Shown: positions 26,872 through 35,098, numbered from the stretch's first letter. The stretch: 64,000 nt of DNA from Cerasibacillus terrae (GCF_008039555.1 NZ_VDUW01000002.1:372001-436000), one strand, 5' to 3'. Notes: generated by a model not told the origin, from the sequence alone. Program-made: numbers and translations.

Positions 26872-26974
26872 ATCAGGGCAGATTTACTTAAAGTAGAAAT
26901 CATTAAAAAGAATGTAATCCTATTTCTTATTTAAGATTAGCAGGTATAATCTTCTGCTCTTTAATTTGATATAA

Positions 26975-27004
26975 TTCGACATAATTCGGGAAGTGACAGG
27001 CACC
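26975..27004 (-). repeat. REP unit, inverted orientation
   Basis: TTCGACATAATTCGGGAAGT followed by GACAGGCACC: the reverse complement of the family. With the copy at 26643 it bounds ~360 bases as an inverted pair. Confidence 0.9.
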
Positions 27005-27323
27005 TTATTACAAATCTATTAAATGTAATTTACAAATGTGGGTGAACTGCTTTTAGTGGATTTTTCTATGTTAGGATGATATCAAGCCACTCGAATCAAT
27101 CTACTTTTTACATCTGGGAGCTTCGCGTCATTTTATAACCTCAAAGAATAGACACCAATGATTATAACCTCAAAGAATGCACATCAATGATAGATTTACC
27201 CTTAAAAAACAGAGTATTGTGGAAATTTAATGTTTTTCTAACTATTGGGAGGTGTACGTTTTACAAGTATTGGAGAAGAGAAAGTAACTTCTTTTAGAGA
27301 GTGGCGAAATTAAAGGAGGATGT
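27005..27323. other. Upstream region of the subtilisin gene
   Basis: About 320 bases without a gene. The main structure is a two-unit 29-base tandem repeat (27133-27190), listed separately. The right end carries AAAGGAGGATGT, the ribosome site of the protease gene. Confidence 0.6.
27133..27190. repeat. Two-unit 29-base tandem repeat upstream of the protease gene
   Basis: TTATAACCTCAAAGAAT, then AGACACCAATGA in the first copy and GCACATCAATGA in the second, back to back. Tandem copies in a promoter region may be regulator binding sites. Confidence 0.7.
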
Positions 27324-28640
27324 ATGATGAAAAAAATCTTGAAATTGATTGGTAGTCTATCTCTTGCAACTTTTATTGTAACTTTAGTATTTTCTGGACA
27401 AGTATTTGCTGAATCATCTCATGACTCGGAAATATCATCCGAATATATCAAAGGACAATTAGTCATTTCAGTTGAAGCGGATTCAAATGGCGTATCTATT
27501 CAAAGCGCCGATGATACCATTCATAAGTCTACTACATTAGAGAAAAGCGGTTTTGAAGTTACAGATTCATTGTTAGATAGTATTCAGTCAGATTCTATGC
27601 GAGCAATGAGTGCTGATTTTAAACAAGATGTTGTAGAACAAATGGGTTTAGTTTATTTAGTTGAATATTCCGAGTCCAAATACAAGGATGTGGATAAGGC
27701 AAAGAAGGAACTTGAAAAAGCTTTAAAAGACTCTGGTTTAAATGTTAGGTATATTCAAGAAAATTACACCATGCATGCTCTAGGAACAGCCCCTGAGAAG
27801 GTACTGCCAGCTGCAATCCATCCGAATCAACAGTGGAATTACGAAATGATTAAAGCACCGGAAGCTTGGGAGATTGTCCCGGACTCTAGTAATACTAGAA
27901 TTGCAGTACTAGATACGGGGATTGATAGTAATCATCCGAGTTTAAGTGATTTTGTCGATACTTCATTAGGAAAGAGTTTTGTTGGTGGAGATACAGGTGA
28001 TCGTGCGGGTCATGGAACCCATGTAGCAGGAACCATTGCGAGTTACGGAGATGTTTCTGGTGTAATGCAGAGTGCAACTTTGATTCCTGTTAAAGTGTTA
28101 AATGACAGCGGAAGTGGTACGATGTACGGGATTCAACAAGGAATCACTTATGCAGCGAGTGTAGATGCAGATGTTATTAATATGTCGCTAGGTGGCGGTG
28201 GATATGATCGTGGAATGGAAGAAGCAATCGAAACGGCAAACAGTCAAGGTACAATAGTGGTGGCTGCTGCTGGAAATGACGGGTTAGAAAATGTATCATA
28301 TCCAGCAGCATATGATAGTGCCATTGCCGTTGGTTCTGTTACATCTAGTAAAACACGTTCTAGCTTTTCTAATTATGGACAGGAATTAGATGTCATGGCC
28401 CCAGGGTCAGATATTTATAGTACATTACCGAATGGTGAATATGATAACTTATCTGGTACGTCCATGGCAACTCCACATGTAGCTGGTGTGCTCGGATTAA
28501 TCAGAGCAGCTAACCCGGATATTTCTGTTGACGAAGCAAGAACCATTTTAACAGATACCGCCCAAACGGCAGGATCAGAACTAGAATATGGTCATGGAAT
28601 TGTAGACACACATGCAGCCGTACAAGAAGTGTTAAATTAA
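27324..28640 (+). CDS. Secreted subtilisin-family serine protease (S8)
   Basis: The 438-residue preproprotein has a signal peptide (residues ~1-29), an inhibitor-I9-like propeptide (~40-150) and a catalytic domain. The triad is Asp197 (AVLDTGID), His233 (GHGTHVAGTI) and Ser380 (GTSMATPHVAG). The oxyanion Asn lies in AAAGNDG. The mature enzyme would be extracellular and degrade proteins for nutrition. It is longer than subtilisin E because the propeptide region is expanded. A strong terminator follows. Two ATGs occur in tandem at the start; AAAGGAGGA fits either. Confidence 0.95.
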   Translation: MMKKILKLIGSLSLATFIVTLVFSGQVFAESSHDSEISSEYIKGQLVISVEADSNGVSIQSADDTIHKSTTLEKSGFEVTDSLLDSIQSDSMRAMSADFKQDVVEQMGLVYLVEYSESKYKDVDKAKKELEKALKDSGLNVRYIQENYTMHALGTAPEKVLPAAIHPNQQWNYEMIKAPEAWEIVPDSSNTRIAVLDTGIDSNHPSLSDFVDTSLGKSFVGGDTGDRAGHGTHVAGTIASYGDVSGVMQSATLIPVKVLNDSGSGTMYGIQQGITYAASVDADVINMSLGGGGYDRGMEEAIETANSQGTIVVAAAGNDGLENVSYPAAYDSAIAVGSVTSSKTRSSFSNYGQELDVMAPGSDIYSTLPNGEYDNLSGTSMATPHVAGVLGLIRAANPDISVDEARTILTDTAQTAGSELEYGHGIVDTHAAVQEVLN

Positions 28641-28672
28641 TAGAATACACTAGAACTTCCCCTAAAAAAGAT

Positions 28673-28704
28673 AAAAAACCGTTCTTCATTGAGCGGTTTT
28701 TTTG
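28673..28704 (+). terminator. Intrinsic terminator after the subtilisin gene
   Basis: AAAAACCG and CGGTTTTT pair around TTCTTCATTGAG, followed by a T-run. A REP unit begins directly after it. Confidence 0.88.
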
Positions 28705-28708
28705 GGGG

Positions 28709-28750
28709 GGTGCCTGTCACTTCCCGAAATTTGTCGAAATAAGTCGAAAT
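28709..28750 (+). repeat. REP unit upstream of the first rpn gene
   Basis: GGTGCCTGTCAC, TTCCCGAAATTTGTCGAAA, with an extra TAAGTCGAAAT tail. It ends 22 bases before the LexA-like box. Confidence 0.9.
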
Positions 28751-28772
28751 ATAAACTGGTTAAAATAGAGTA

Positions 28773-28807
28773 GAACACTTGTTCCGTTTCGGGTTCTGTT
28801 GTATACT
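28773..28807 (+). promoter_or_regulatory. SigA-type promoter with overlapping LexA-like box (rpn gene 1)
   Basis: GAACACTTGTTC (28773-28784) is a GAAC-N4-GTTC palindrome, the core of the Bacillus LexA (DinR) box. Its last six bases, TTGTTC, act as -35; 17 bases later comes TATACT (28802-28807), a good -10. An identical box, -35, spacing and -10 precede the second rpn gene. Confidence 0.8.
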
Positions 28808-28865
28808 ATATTTAGATTAACACCTCAGTAATTTCCTCTATTAAACCCTCAAAGGATGTGCTACA

Positions 28866-29843
28866 ATGCAAGCAATACAGTTTTACAAAAGGAAAGTGCC
28901 AAGTTATTCAATTTGCCATCAAAATCAAAGTGCTGCATTTGTACGTGAAGAAGATATAGCGGAAACGTACACCAGGCATGATCAACTGTTTAAAGAATTA
29001 ATCCACACGTTTTTTCAGGAGTTTTTAGAAGTATTTTTTCCTGAAGTTCATGAAATAATTGACTTTAAAACTATCATTCCACTATCAGAAGAAGTTTTCA
29101 CAGATCTAATTGAAGGAGATACCCGGAGATTAGACATTGTTGTTCAAACAAAATGGAAACTTAAAGATGCCCTGATCATCGTCCACATCGAGCCACAAAG
29201 TTCAACACAGACTGATTTCCATGAACGAATGTATCATTATTTTAGTCTTCTTTATAATAAATATAGGAAACCAATCATTCCAATCGCAGTATTTAGTTAT
29301 GATGAAAATTGGGAGGAAAACCAATATAAGATGGAATTTCCTTTCTTTCATGTATTAACTTTTAATTTCTTAACGTTACATTTAAGAAAAAGGAATTGGC
29401 GAGATTATATTACATCAGATAATCCTGCCGCAGCTGCCTTATTAAGCAAAATGGGGTATTCTGAAAAAGAACGAATTCAGGTCAAAATGGAATTTTTGAA
29501 AATGATGGCCAGGATGGAGATAGACCCAGCAAAACAGCGATTAATCTATGGCTTTTTTGAAACGTATTTAAAATTAAATGACGAAGAGGAGGAAAAATTA
29601 ATGGAAGAGGTTAAAAAAATGGATGATGCGGAGAAAATTTTGGAGCTTCCGATTTCGTATGAGGAAAGAGGGGTTAGGAAGGGAATTAAGAAAGGAGTAG
29701 AAAAGGGAATTAAGAAAGGCAAAAAGGAAGGAAAGGTAGAAGTTGCACTTGAAATGTTAAAAGAAGGCTCCTCAATTGAATTCATTACAAAAGTTACTCA
29801 ATTGGATAGGGAAGAGATTGAAGAATTGCGTAGAAGAATGTGA
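28866..29843 (+). CDS. Rpn-family nuclease / putative transposase (copy 1)
   Basis: A 325-residue PD-(D/E)XK protein of the Rpn (recombination-promoting nuclease) family. The N-terminal TYTRHDQLFKELIHTFFQEF and RRLDIVVQTKW are followed by ALIIVHIEPQSS, giving the D...E-x-Q core (about residues 90, 109, 111). A K-G-I-K-K-G-V/I charged repeat lies near residues 275-295, and a C-terminal helical tail (KVEVALEMLKEG) ends the protein. Family members cut DNA and promote RecA-independent recombination in E. coli. AAAGGATG precedes the ATG. A paralogue with the same promoter lies at 44313. The LexA-like promoter suggests DNA-damage induction. Confidence 0.85.
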   Translation: MQAIQFYKRKVPSYSICHQNQSAAFVREEDIAETYTRHDQLFKELIHTFFQEFLEVFFPEVHEIIDFKTIIPLSEEVFTDLIEGDTRRLDIVVQTKWKLKDALIIVHIEPQSSTQTDFHERMYHYFSLLYNKYRKPIIPIAVFSYDENWEENQYKMEFPFFHVLTFNFLTLHLRKRNWRDYITSDNPAAAALLSKMGYSEKERIQVKMEFLKMMARMEIDPAKQRLIYGFFETYLKLNDEEEEKLMEEVKKMDDAEKILELPISYEERGVRKGIKKGVEKGIKKGKKEGKVEVALEMLKEGSSIEFITKVTQLDREEIEELRRRM

Positions 29844-29848
29844 GAGGG

Positions 29849-29990
29849 GGGTGCTTGGCACTATCCGAAGTTTGTTGAATAGAATTGGACAGTGCCAGGC
29901 ACCGGTTTGGGGGCCTGTTGCCACCCGATTCTATCAATGTAAAAAAATGCCCAGCACCCGCACAATCTGAATTGTTTGGGTACCGGACAC
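29849..29990. repeat. Degenerate REP-like motifs after rpn gene 1
   Basis: Several variants occur: ggtgcttggcactatccgaa, gtgccaggcacc in the opposite sense, and gcctgttgccacccgatt. They resemble the main REP family but with many substitutions, and with the core GTGCCTGGCAC rather than GTGCCTGTCAC. The rpn gene's transcript ends in or near this region. Confidence 0.5.
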
Positions 29991-30020
29991 CAGGAACATT
30001 GAACCTGTTCTTTATCTTAT

Positions 30021-31100
30021 TTATTTAGAGCGTTCTGCTAACCAGTCACCAATAGTGGGATAGGTTATTTTTACGGCTTTTGGGCCATAGACAACAGATA
30101 CATGCCCCGTAGGAATGCACTTGTATTCTTTATCCTTGCTTGAGATTTTATCCATTAGTGCTTCTACTTGGTGTGGCATAGCGATGTGATCACGTTCACC
30201 AGACAGGTTTAATACGTTTGCTTGAATATTGCCTAAATCAACTTTATGACCACGGATGGTTAGTTCTCCATGGATTAATTTATTTTGTTGATAAAAATCG
30301 CGAATCCATTGGCGATATGCTTCACCTGGAAATGGAATGCCATCAGTTAGCCACTTTTGAATCAATTTCCAGCTTTTCACAAACTGTGGATTATCTGAGC
30401 GATCTAATAAATTTACATATGGTCCGTAAAAGTTTGTAATTGGTTTGAGCATTTTATTTCCGAAGTCAATCATCTCCGGCGGTACATTTCCTAATGTTTC
30501 GACAACTTTATCTACATCAAAGTAACGATCATCCAAGAAACACCCATATAAACCTGTATCAGCAAAGTCAAATGGACTGGTCATAAATATTAGGTTTTTA
30601 ATAGGTAGATTTGGGTAAAGGGAGGCAAAAATCGATGTCATTGTCCCACCCATACAGTATCCTAAAATAGATATATTTTTTTCATTTGATGTACGAAGAA
30701 CCTTTTTAACTGCCCTTGGTATATAGTCCAAAATATAATCATCAAGTTTCATGTTCTGATCTTCATATCCTGGGGTTCCCCAGTCAAGCATATATACATC
30801 AAAGCCTTGGTCCAGAAGATATTCCACTAAAGAAGACCCTTTTGTTAAATCAAGGATATATGGTTTATTAATTAATGCATATATCATTAGTAAAGGTGTT
30901 TTGTATTTCTTTGGCTTTTCTGAAATATAACGATATAATGTTGTTTTGTTTTTTGTCCAAATGACTTCTTTTGGTGTTAAACCTACTTCAGGTTCGGGAT
31001 CTGTGGTTAAAATTTCCATTGTTCTCTTGAAACGGTGATAGGAATGTTTTGTTTCTTCAGGCATCCAATCTACCATATCTTCTATTTGTTTGGTAATCAT
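30021..31100 (-). CDS. phaC: Class IV poly(3-hydroxyalkanoate) synthase, PhaC subunit
   Basis: It joins hydroxyacyl-CoA units into storage polyester on granules. The ~359 residues include KPYILDLTKGSSLVEYLLDQ, the lipase-like box GYCMGG with Cys149 as nucleophile, MTSPFDFADTGLYG, and the late DHIAMPHQV and GHVSVVYGPKA carrying Asp and His of the triad. The start is ATG at 31100 with AAAGGTG upstream; a longer frame to 31121 lacks a ribosome site. It is last in phaR-phaB-phaC and needs PhaR as partner, as in B. megaterium. Confidence 0.95.
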   Translation of the reverse strand: MITKQIEDMVDWMPEETKHSYHRFKRTMEILTTDPEPEVGLTPKEVIWTKNKTTLYRYISEKPKKYKTPLLMIYALINKPYILDLTKGSSLVEYLLDQGFDVYMLDWGTPGYEDQNMKLDDYILDYIPRAVKKVLRTSNEKNISILGYCMGGTMTSIFASLYPNLPIKNLIFMTSPFDFADTGLYGCFLDDRYFDVDKVVETLGNVPPEMIDFGNKMLKPITNFYGPYVNLLDRSDNPQFVKSWKLIQKWLTDGIPFPGEAYRQWIRDFYQQNKLIHGELTIRGHKVDLGNIQANVLNLSGERDHIAMPHQVEALMDKISSKDKEYKCIPTGHVSVVYGPKAVKITYPTIGDWLAERSK

Positions 31101-31135
31101 ACTTTTGTCCACACCTTTCATTGTCTAAAGAGTTT

Positions 31136-31879
31136 TTACATGAATAGGCCACCATTAATATTTAATTGCTGTCCAGTAATGTAAGCACCGTCTTTGCATA
31201 GGTATAGGACACCTTTTGCAATTTCCTCTGCATGGCCAAATCGCTTTTGAGGAATTTTTGCTTGGATTTGCTTACGAATTTCTTCTGGAATTTCAGTAAT
31301 CATACTTGTTTCTATAAAGCCGGGGCAAATTGCATTTACTGTCACACTTGTTTTTGCTAGTTCAAGGGCGAGTGACTTCGTAAAACCAATCATTCCTGCT
31401 TTTGCTGCAGAATAATTGGTTTGCCCAAATGCCCCTGTTTGCCCAATAATGGATGCAATATTAACGATTCTTCCTGCATCTGAATGAGAAATATGATTTA
31501 GTGCTGGCGATATGGTGTTATAGATACTATTTAGATTGACGTCAATAACCTTTTTCCAATCATCCTCTGACAATTTTTTAAATGAACGGTCTCTTGTGAT
31601 TCCGGCATTGTTAATCAAAATATCTAACTGTTCATATGTATTGACTGCTGTTTCAACCAATCTATTTGCTTCTTCTGGTGTGGACACATCTGCCTGAACA
31701 GCTATTGCTTCTCCGCCATCTTTTTGAATGGATGCAACAAGTTCTTGTGCAACTTGATTACTACTATTATAATTTATTACTACTTTTACTCCGTTTTTTG
31801 CTAGTTCTTTTGCAATAGCGGCTCCAATACCAACTGCTCCACCAGTAATAATTGCGACTTTTCCATGTAAATTATTCAT
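31136..31879 (-). CDS. phaB: Acetoacetyl-CoA reductase
   Basis: A 247-residue short-chain dehydrogenase that reduces acetoacetyl-CoA to (R)-3-hydroxybutyryl-CoA, the PHA monomer. It shows the cofactor loop GGAVGIGAAIA, NNAGITRD, and the Tyr-x-x-x-Lys catalytic pair in TNYSAAKAGMIG, then the FIETSMI segment. Its ribosome site is AGGAGCGTGA. It sits between phaR and phaC on the same strand, with 35 and 48 bases to its neighbours. Related FabG enzymes look alike, but the location settles the role. Confidence 0.93.
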   Translation of the reverse strand: MNNLHGKVAIITGGAVGIGAAIAKELAKNGVKVVINYNSSNQVAQELVASIQKDGGEAIAVQADVSTPEEANRLVETAVNTYEQLDILINNAGITRDRSFKKLSEDDWKKVIDVNLNSIYNTISPALNHISHSDAGRIVNIASIIGQTGAFGQTNYSAAKAGMIGFTKSLALELAKTSVTVNAICPGFIETSMITEIPEEIRKQIQAKIPQKRFGHAEEIAKGVLYLCKDGAYITGQQLNINGGLFM

Positions 31880-31927
31880 TGATTTATCACGCTCCTATCA
31901 ATAAATACGTTTAAGGGTTGGATAATA

Positions 31928-32365
31928 TTACCTGTTTTCATTGTTTTTACCATTTTCATCGCTTTTTTGTGTTTCGTTTATAAAAGAAAGTACTTCGTCT
32001 AATTTTCCATCTATTTTATTGAGTTGTTTTTTTAGTTGTGTCATTTCTGATGTGGAAACTTGGTTATCAAGATTTTCTTCTAGCTGTTCTTCCAAATCAT
32101 CCACTTTCGTATCAAGGTTTACTACTAATGATGAAAGATTTGCCAAGTCTTCACGGGAAGGTACGTTCATTTGTTCTAAATACTGTTTTGTGGAAGTATC
32201 TGCAATCTGTTTATAAAATAAGTTCGATTCCAATACCTTTCCCATCCACTCAGAAAATTCCTCGCTTTTCATTTGTTCCTCCATTGATTGCCCCCAGTAA
32301 TTTTCCATGTTTTTGAAATTAGTTTTCCAAATTGAAATTGGATCGAATGATTTTTGATTAGACAA
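31928..32365 (-). CDS. phaR: PHA synthase regulatory subunit PhaR
   Basis: A 145-residue mostly helical protein matching the PhaR subunit of class IV synthases: MSNQKSFDPISIWKTNF, then ENYWGQSMEEQMKSEEFSEW, and a C-terminal coiled coil (NLDTKVDDLEEQLEENLDNQ). It starts at TTG with AAGGGAG upstream. PhaR is needed with PhaC for activity. It is the first gene of the phaRBC operon and is divergent from phaQ. Confidence 0.93.
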   Translation of the reverse strand: MSNQKSFDPISIWKTNFKNMENYWGQSMEEQMKSEEFSEWMGKVLESNLFYKQIADTSTKQYLEQMNVPSREDLANLSSLVVNLDTKVDDLEEQLEENLDNQVSTSEMTQLKKQLNKIDGKLDEVLSFINETQKSDENGKNNENR

Positions 32366-32517
32366 TATGAAAACTCCCTTCGTAATTTATTTCTTAACTA
32401 TATCTTAATGAAGCTCTATGCCGTTAAGACCATGAAGTTTTCCAAAAGTTATCACAAGAATCGCATGAAATATGTGAATCATGTTAAGTTTTGATGATTA
32501 ATGTCTTTAAATTACAA

Positions 32518-32550
32518 TTGACAAACTTAACACATAGGTGTAAATTACAC
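32518..32550 (+). promoter_or_regulatory. phaQ promoter with overlapping palindrome (candidate PhaQ operator)
   Basis: TTGACA (32518-32523) and TAAATT (32541-32546) are 17 bases apart. GTGTAA-A-TTACAC (32538-32550), a perfect 13-base palindrome, covers the -10. PadR-type repressors such as PhaQ often bind such sites. The phaRBC operon starts divergently ~150 bases away. Confidence 0.65.
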
Positions 32551-32583
32551 ATATAGATAAAAATAAATATAGCGAGGGTTATC

Positions 32584-33030
32584 ATGAAGAATAACAACAA
32601 TAAAAATTCACAAAAAAGGAATATGAAAAAAAATATCAGACAGAAGGCTGCACCAAAAAATTTAATGGTTCCATTTCTACTATTGAGTTTACGGGGAGGA
32701 TTTAGTTTGCATGGTTATAAACTCATTCAGCAATTAAACCATTTCGGCTTCTTCTCTGTTGACCAAGGTAATGTGTACCGTGTACTAAGGCAAATGGAAA
32801 AGGATAACTTATTGGAGTCAGAGTGGGATACAACAAGTGGTGGTCCTGCTAAACGGCTTTATTCATTGACTGATGCTGGTGAACAGTATTTAGATTTATG
32901 GGCTAATTCCTTGGAGCATTATCAAACGATGTTGGATGGTTTTTTTAAGATGTACTCTAATATGGTTATGCCTTCATTTGTTTCTAATGACAAGGATGAA
33001 GACTCTGATGAAAGTGACTCTACAGAGTAA
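32584..33030 (+). CDS. phaQ: PadR-family PHB-responsive repressor
   Basis: The 148 residues form a winged-helix PadR domain: MVPFLLLSLRGGFSLHGYKL, IQQLNHFGFFSVDQGNVYRV, LRQMEKDNLLESEWDTTSGG, PAKRLYSLTDAGEQYLDLW. In Bacillus megaterium PhaQ represses phaQ and phaP, and PHB releases it. The N-terminus is lysine/asparagine-rich and the last ~20 residues are acidic. phaP follows after 48 bases, matching the phaQ-phaP-order of other Bacilli. Confidence 0.92.
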   Translation: MKNNNNKNSQKRNMKKNIRQKAAPKNLMVPFLLLSLRGGFSLHGYKLIQQLNHFGFFSVDQGNVYRVLRQMEKDNLLESEWDTTSGGPAKRLYSLTDAGEQYLDLWANSLEHYQTMLDGFFKMYSNMVMPSFVSNDKDEDSDESDSTE

Positions 33031-33078
33031 TCTGTAATCACATAAAAGCAATTTAAAAATATGAAGGAGGTTATCCCT

Positions 33079-33621
33079 ATGTTTACTGCCACAATGGAAC
33101 AAATGAATAAGATGGTAGATAAGATGTGGGAGAATTGGGAAGATGGATTTCAAAGGGTATATGATTTCCAGAAAAGAATGGAAGAGAACTCTTTAAATGC
33201 TTTTAAAAAACAACAAGATGTTATCCAATCAATGAAAACAAATTTTAATGAAGCGGAAGAGCAATTAGAAAAATCCTTTAATCAGATGAAAAAGTCATTA
33301 GATAAAAATAATAGAAACATATTTACTGCAGATGCTGCTCGTGCGGTGGAAGGCTGGAATGGAAAAATAACAGAAATTATGGGGAGTATGCAACAATTGG
33401 CAATTACACCAAGTCGATCATTGTTGACAATGATGGAACAATCCCATACAAAAATGCATGAGTCAGTAAAAAAGATAGTAGATGAGCAAGAAAAAGCACA
33501 AACAAAGCCAAAGGAAATGGCAGAAAACTTCATGACACAAGTGAAGGAATATCAAAAAAATTTCTTGAAGGTGATGGAGGAACAAACAAAGCAACTCATT
33601 GAAAATGCTCAACCGATATGA
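33079..33621 (+). CDS. phaP: Phasin (PHA granule-associated protein)
   Basis: About 180 residues, highly helical and rich in Met, Gln and Lys: MFTATMEQMNKMVDKMWENW and long amphipathic stretches. This fits the Bacillus phasin PhaP, which coats PHA granules and controls size. The ATG at 33061 lies inside the AAGGAGG site; ATG 33079 is the proper start. It is co-directional with phaQ and the hydratase gene that follows. Confidence 0.92.
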   Translation: MFTATMEQMNKMVDKMWENWEDGFQRVYDFQKRMEENSLNAFKKQQDVIQSMKTNFNEAEEQLEKSFNQMKKSLDKNNRNIFTADAARAVEGWNGKITEIMGSMQQLAITPSRSLLTMMEQSHTKMHESVKKIVDEQEKAQTKPKEMAENFMTQVKEYQKNFLKVMEEQTKQLIENAQPI

Positions 33622-33630
33622 AAGCGTAAT

Positions 33631-34098
33631 TTGAAGGGGGAGGAATCTCAACATTTCATCCTGCAAGAAAAATCTAAACAAACAGAGGATCGTTCCTTCC
33701 ATGAAGTAAGTATTGGTGATGAAGCTTCATTAACAAGGAAAATTACCAATCAGGATATCTTGGATTTTGCTACATTAACGGGAGATGTAAATCCTGTGCA
33801 TATTGATGAAGAGTTTGCTGAAAAGTCTATGTTCAAGGGGAGAGTTGCCCATGGTATCCTTACGGTTGGCTATATTTCTGCCCTGATTGGAACTATTTTA
33901 CCTGGAAAAAATGTGATTTATTTATCCCAAAATTGCAAATTCGTGGCCCCTGTACGAATTGGAGATACGATAAAAGTAGTAGGAAAGGTAACAGATAAAC
34001 GATCAGATAAACATATTCTCACATTACAAACGAATGCATACAATCAAGATGGCGATATAGTACTTGAAGGTAGCGCAGTGGTCATGAAAAAAGAATAG
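33631..34098 (+). CDS. phaJ: MaoC-like (R)-specific enoyl-CoA hydratase
   Basis: The 155-residue protein is a hot-dog-fold MaoC hydratase: an Asp-x4-His pair (DVNPVHIDEEFAEKSMFKG, then RVAHGILTVGYISA) identifies the family. It hydrates trans-2-enoyl-CoA from beta-oxidation into (R)-3-hydroxyacyl-CoA for the PHA synthase. It directly follows phaP. The start is uncertain: TTG 33631 overlaps AAGGGGGAGG and no ATG occurs before the domain, so CTG or ATC a few codons in might be used. The domain itself starts near residue 27. Confidence 0.85.
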   Translation: MKGEESQHFILQEKSKQTEDRSFHEVSIGDEASLTRKITNQDILDFATLTGDVNPVHIDEEFAEKSMFKGRVAHGILTVGYISALIGTILPGKNVIYLSQNCKFVAPVRIGDTIKVVGKVTDKRSDKHILTLQTNAYNQDGDIVLEGSAVVMKKE

Positions 34099-34110
34099 CC
34101 TTAAAAAAGG

Positions 34111-34139
34111 ACCCCAGAAGTTTTTTCTGGGGTGTTTTT
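34111..34139 (+). terminator. Intrinsic terminator of the phaQPJ operon
   Basis: ACCCCAGAA pairs with TTCTGGGGT (34111-34119 and 34124-34132) followed by G-TTTTTT. A REP unit starts 2 bases later. Confidence 0.9.
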
Positions 34140-34141
34140 TG

Positions 34142-34182
34142 GGTGCCTGTCACTACCCGGAAAATGTCAAATAATGTCGAAT
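34142..34182 (+). repeat. REP unit left of the RAYT gene
   Basis: GGTGCCTGTCAC, TACCCGGAAAATGTCAAAT, then AATGTCGAAT. It is in direct orientation and opposes two inverted units downstream of the RAYT gene. Confidence 0.9.
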
Positions 34183-34364
34183 GAGAAATGTTTTTGGTTT
34201 GGGATGGTTTTTCAATTTTATATGTTATCTGGTGTGATTTATTTAATTTTTGATAAGTTGATTTCCCATTTATGGATGTGTCAGTGTGTTGATTTTGTAT
34301 TTTGTTTGTTTTGACGTTTACCCGTAGTAAAGTTAGGCTTGACATAAAAAAGGTGTGAAAAGTG

Positions 34365-34505
34365 ATGAGTACGATAGATTCAAACATTGAGCAGAATAGT
34401 TTAGAGGAGAGAAAATTACAGGTATTGATAAAATTATTCGCTGGAAAGAAAAAGCTTTATGATCCATTCAATTATATAAAGGAATGGGGAGCGAATCATG
34501 GGTAG
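34365..34505 (+). CDS. Small ORF (46 aa) overlapping the RAYT start
   Basis: The ORF reads MSTIDSNIEQNSLEERKLQV and ends in KEWGANHG at a TAG overlapping the first codons of the RAYT gene (ATG at 34498) in a different frame. It has an AGGTG site and TTGACA ~25 bases before its ATG. It is charged, helical and has no known family. It could be a short leader that couples translation of the transposase, or simply chance. Confidence 0.5.
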   Translation: MSTIDSNIEQNSLEERKLQVLIKLFAGKKKLYDPFNYIKEWGANHG

Positions 34506-35061
34506 AAAAAGACGCATTTGGATTCCACAATCCTTTTACCATATTGTATGTCGCGGAAATCGGCGTGATCCCTTATTTATGGATGAAGGGGATTATACAA
34601 CATTTTTGTATATTTTACATCAAGTTAATGAAATAGCGCCATTCGAACTTGCCTCCTATTGCCTCATGACGAATCATTTCCACTTACAACTGCGCTCACG
34701 CGAACAGCATATATCCAAAGTGATGTCACTTATAAACAAACGCTATGCGGATTATTATAATACAAAGAATAAACTAACTGGTCATGTGTTTGAAAAACGG
34801 TATTTTGATGAAGTCATTCATACGAAGGAGAGTATGTTAGCAGTTAGTCGTTATATCCATCTAAATCCAGTAGAGGCAAAGATGACCACAAGACCGGAAC
34901 ACTATCCCTGGAGCAGTTACCGGTATTTATTAACTGGTTTTGGCCCAATTTCTAGGATTTTTAATATGCATATCCTATTAGACTATTTCGCCGGGGGAAA
35001 GCGGGATAGGAGAAAAATGTATAAAGATTATGTGATGAGTAAAACGTCTCGCCCTTCCTAA
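34498..35061 (+). CDS. REP-associated tyrosine transposase (RAYT, Y1/HUH family)
   Basis: The 187 residues match IS200-like/RAYT transposases: RRIWIPQSFYHIVCRGNRRD, the HUH motif His60-Phe-His62 (MTNHFHLQL), the RYADYYNTKNKLTGHVFEKRY segment with a candidate catalytic Tyr (83 or 86/87), and a late AVSRYIHLNPVEAKM. RAYTs nick and move REP hairpin sequences as single-stranded DNA and usually sit between their REPs, as this one does. GGGGAGCGAATC precedes its ATG. Confidence 0.92.
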   Translation: MGRKRRIWIPQSFYHIVCRGNRRDPLFMDEGDYTTFLYILHQVNEIAPFELASYCLMTNHFHLQLRSREQHISKVMSLINKRYADYYNTKNKLTGHVFEKRYFDEVIHTKESMLAVSRYIHLNPVEAKMTTRPEHYPWSSYRYLLTGFGPISRIFNMHILLDYFAGGKRDRRKMYKDYVMSKTSRPS

Positions 35062-35091
35062 ATTCGACAAAATTCGGGTGGTGACAGGCAC
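35061..35091 (-). repeat. REP unit, inverted, directly after the RAYT gene
   Basis: AATTCGACAAAATTCGGGTG followed by GTGACAGGCAC. It begins at the last base of the RAYT stop codon. Confidence 0.92.
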
Positions 35092-35098
35092 TAAAACT

